The notes beneath the pieces were generated by a model. The model saw nothing but the letters and a program-made list of their open reading frames with translations. It did no database searches and had not been told where the DNA came from. A stretch of DNA of 64,000 nt from Planctomycetota bacterium (GTDB lineage: Bacteria; Planctomycetota; JAJSAM01), in the NCBI GenBank assembly GCA_024274785.1, contig JAJSAM010000042.1, forward strand, positions 1-64,000, in the 5' to 3' direction. This document shows, one piece after another, positions 62,321 to 64,000 of this stretch. The position numbers and the translations under genes are program-made. Positions within the stretch are counted from its first letter, which is position 1, and each line of letters opens with the position of its first letter.

Positions 62321-64000
62321 CGCGGAAGGCGGTGATTTTCGGCCCGGGTGTGACGACGAGCGCGCCCCGCTCTTCGGTGCGAAGCGCCGAACTCCAGGCG
62401 GCATCAAGGGGCTCATTGGCCCCATTGCTCGAGATGAGCACGCGCGGGCGGACCGCCTCCACGAACTCCTTCGCGGCGCCATGCGGACGACCGTGGTGGG
62501 GGAGGATGAGCACGTCCGCCTGCAGGTTCGATCCGGTGGCGAGCAATCCCTCGAAGCCATCCTCCTCGAGGTCGCCGGTAAAGAGCACCGAGAGCCCCCC
62601 CGCGTGCAGGCGCAGGACGGTGGAGGCATCGTTGTCCGAGAGGGTCGTTCCCGGGAGGGGCCAGAGAACTTCAACGCTGGCTCCCGGAAGCGGGATGCGA
62701 TCCCCGGCGACGGGGATGCGAGGAGCGTAGAACCGTTTCACCGGAAACTGCCTGAGAAACGCGGGCACGCCGCTCGAGTGGTCCATGTCCTCGTGTGACA
62801 GCACGAGTGCGTCCACGCGGGCGATCTGGCGGGATCGCAGGAACGGGAGGACCACCTGGCGAAAGATCTCCGGCCGGGCGGAGCCGGCGTCGTAGGCGAG
62901 CACGCCTCCCTCCGGGGTTTCCAGCACCGTGGCGAGCCCGTGCCCGACCGCGAGTACGGTCAGTCGCGGCTCAGTGGGCGCCCGGCGAAGCGTCAGACCG
63001 GAAACGGCGAGGAGGGCCAATCCCAGTATCAACGCGGCCAGGAGTTTTCGGCCAATGGCAGGACGTCGCCAGAGGGCGAGCAGCGCGACGTACCATGCCG
63101 ACAGGGCCACGACCGGGGGCGCGGGGAAGGTGAAGCTGGCGGCGGGAATGCGGGCCAGCAGTTCGACGGTCCTGGCGAGCAGATCCGTCAGAACCACGGC
63201 CGGCCCGGAGAACCCGCTGACGCAATAGAGGAACCCGGCGGGGAGCAGGAGGCTCACGAGAGGCAGGACGAGCAGGTTGGCCGGGACGGTCAGGATAGAG
63301 AGCGAGCCGAAGTGGTAGAGGATCAGGGGCGCGGTGGCGAACCAGGCGGCGAGGGCCACCGGAAGCGACTTCCGCAGGTAGCGGCGACCGAGCCGGATCG
63401 GAAGGAAGTGCTCTCGCGGAACCGAGAACTTCTCCATCAGGATCCAGCGTTCGAACAGGCCGAGTTCGAACTTCTTCGAGAGCGTAAGGATGGCCAGAAC
63501 CGCGACGAAGGAGAGCTGGACGCCGGCGCTGTCCACGGATCGGTGGGCGCTTGCGAGGATCGTCAGCAGGGCGAAGGCGAGGAGGTGCAGGGGACGGACC
63601 GGGCGCCGGAGGACTACGCCCCCCGCGATCAGGGCGGTGATCAGCGAGGCGCGCAGGACCGGCGGGCGCGCGCCGGTCAGCGCGGCGTACAGCAGGACCA
63701 GCATGGCGACGGAGGGGGCGGTGAGGCGGCGGGAGACCGGTAAGGGCGCCAGGAGGAGCCAGAGGGTTCCGGCCAGGATGCCGATGTGCAGGCCGGAGAT
63801 CGCCAGAAAGTGGGTGGTGCCGGTACGGCGGAAGGCGTCGACGAGGGCCGGGTCGACACCCTCGCGGCGGCCGAGGAGAAGCGCCGTCAACAGACCGCGC
63901 GCTCGGCGGTCCGGGAGCCCTCGCAGGGTCTTCTCGGCTCGCCGGCGGGCCAGATGCACGAGAGCGCCGGGGTGCCACCAGGGGGCTCGCTTCCGGATGC
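62226..64000 (-). CDS. comEC: ComEC/Rec2 competence protein, N-terminus outside the window
   Basis: The frame is open to the window edge, so the true start lies beyond 64000. The competence domain with about ten membrane segments includes TGTTHFLAISGLHIGILAG, the ComEC signature, and LTGARPPVLRASLITALI. A metallo-beta-lactamase-like domain follows with LVLSHEDMDHSSGVP, LFTGDLEEDG and LILPHHGRP, likely able to bind two metals. It forms the channel for DNA uptake. The last residues are a Pro/Arg-rich tail (TPPDPPRRPRSPRSPP) that lies antisense to the preceding gene. Confidence 0.9.
   Translation of the reverse strand, partial: IRKRAPWWHPGALVHLARRRAEKTLRGLPDRRARGLLTALLLGRREGVDPALVDAFRRTGTTHFLAISGLHIGILAGTLWLLLAPLPVSRRLTAPSVAMLVLLYAALTGARPPVLRASLITALIAGGVVLRRPVRPLHLLAFALLTILASAHRSVDSAGVQLSFVAVLAILTLSKKFELGLFERWILMEKFSVPREHFLPIRLGRRYLRKSLPVALAAWFATAPLILYHFGSLSILTVPANLLVLPLVSLLLPAGFLYCVSGFSGPAVVLTDLLARTVELLARIPAASFTFPAPPVVALSAWYVALLALWRRPAIGRKLLAALILGLALLAVSGLTLRRAPTEPRLTVLAVGHGLATVLETPEGGVLAYDAGSARPEIFRQVVLPFLRSRQIARVDALVLSHEDMDHSSGVPAFLRQFPVKRFYAPRIPVAGDRIPLPGASVEVLWPLPGTTLSDNDASTVLRLHAGGLSVLFTGDLEEDGFEGLLATGSNLQADVLILPHHGRPHGAAKEFVEAVRPRVLISSNGANEPLDAAWSSALRTEERGALVVTPGPKITAFRATPGRESPGTPPDPPRRPRSPRSPPEEPRPR

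Noticed and set aside
1-64000. tRNA, rRNA, riboswitch and CRISPR features
   Set aside because: None could be recognised by eye; a covariance-model search (tRNAscan-SE, Infernal/Rfam) would be decisive.

Overview
The window is one continuous stretch of GC-rich bacterial chromosome with dense genes. It contains no rRNA, tRNA or CRISPR array that I can see. The best guess is a Planctomycetota-like or neighbouring deep-branching Gram-negative lineage. The evidence is an EF-G resembling the mitochondrial-EFG1/spdEFG1 group, tandem secretin-domain proteins of a kind I associate with planctomycetes, HEAT-rich secreted proteins, a TonB and an Mla lipid transporter (so an outer membrane), and a long STAND-type Ser/Thr kinase. 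Genus and species cannot be named from this sequence.

Layout. 1-1.6 kb: an insertion-sequence-like end abutting a serine recombinase that has lost its catalytic domain. 1.4-7.0 kb: a tightly overlapping two-component cluster (three receiver-only regulators, two kinase-like proteins), a CBS protein and an SLC13-type permease broken by an in-frame TAG. 7.1-8.3 kb: ornithine aminotransferase. 8.5-12.5 kb: DUF2344, RNase G, L21, L27 and ObgE. 12.5-14.8 kb: a PilT-like ATPase and a GspC-like PDZ protein. 14.8-18.2 kb: coaX, a catalytically degenerate and frameshifted PyrB-PyrI fusion, and pyrC. 18.4-23.5 kb: two large Ig-like surface lipoproteins, the second glycine-rich, with a strong promoter and terminator. 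23.6-28.6 kb: a translationally coupled operon of two radical SAM proteins and two glycosyltransferases. 28.7-33.4 kb: rpiB and a 1421-residue kinase/ATPase/TPR protein. 33.7-36.2 kb: a partner-switching module (RsbW-like kinase, GAF-PP2C phosphatase, STAS-PilZ protein). 36.8-42 kb: M16 peptidase divergent from two secretin-like proteins and a small lipoprotein. 42-45.8 kb: sodium-symporter with a large insertion, Mut7-C protein, TonB. 46-50.8 kb: DUF58 protein and a TgpA-like pseudo-transglutaminase fused to HEAT/TPR repeats. 50.9-53 kb: MFS transporter, lipoprotein, DUF2249. 53-57.5 kb (minus): EF-G and a HEAT protein. 57.6-62.3 kb: Mla-type operon (STAS-MlaE, MlaF with in-frame TAG, MlaD, auxiliary lipoprotein) ending in a GspF-GspE chimera. 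62.2-64 kb (minus): ComEC, cut by the window edge.

Three themes stand out. First, many transcription units seem to begin with a TANNNT -10 box only 6-8 nt before the start codon and have no usable Shine-Dalgarno, which suggests leaderless mRNAs. Second, several proteins keep a known fold but have lost catalytic residues (ATCase, transglutaminase, one histidine kinase, a GspE-type ATPase). Third, three conserved genes carry single-base lesions (two TAG, one 1-nt frameshift), so either the assembly has errors or these genes are decaying or recoded.
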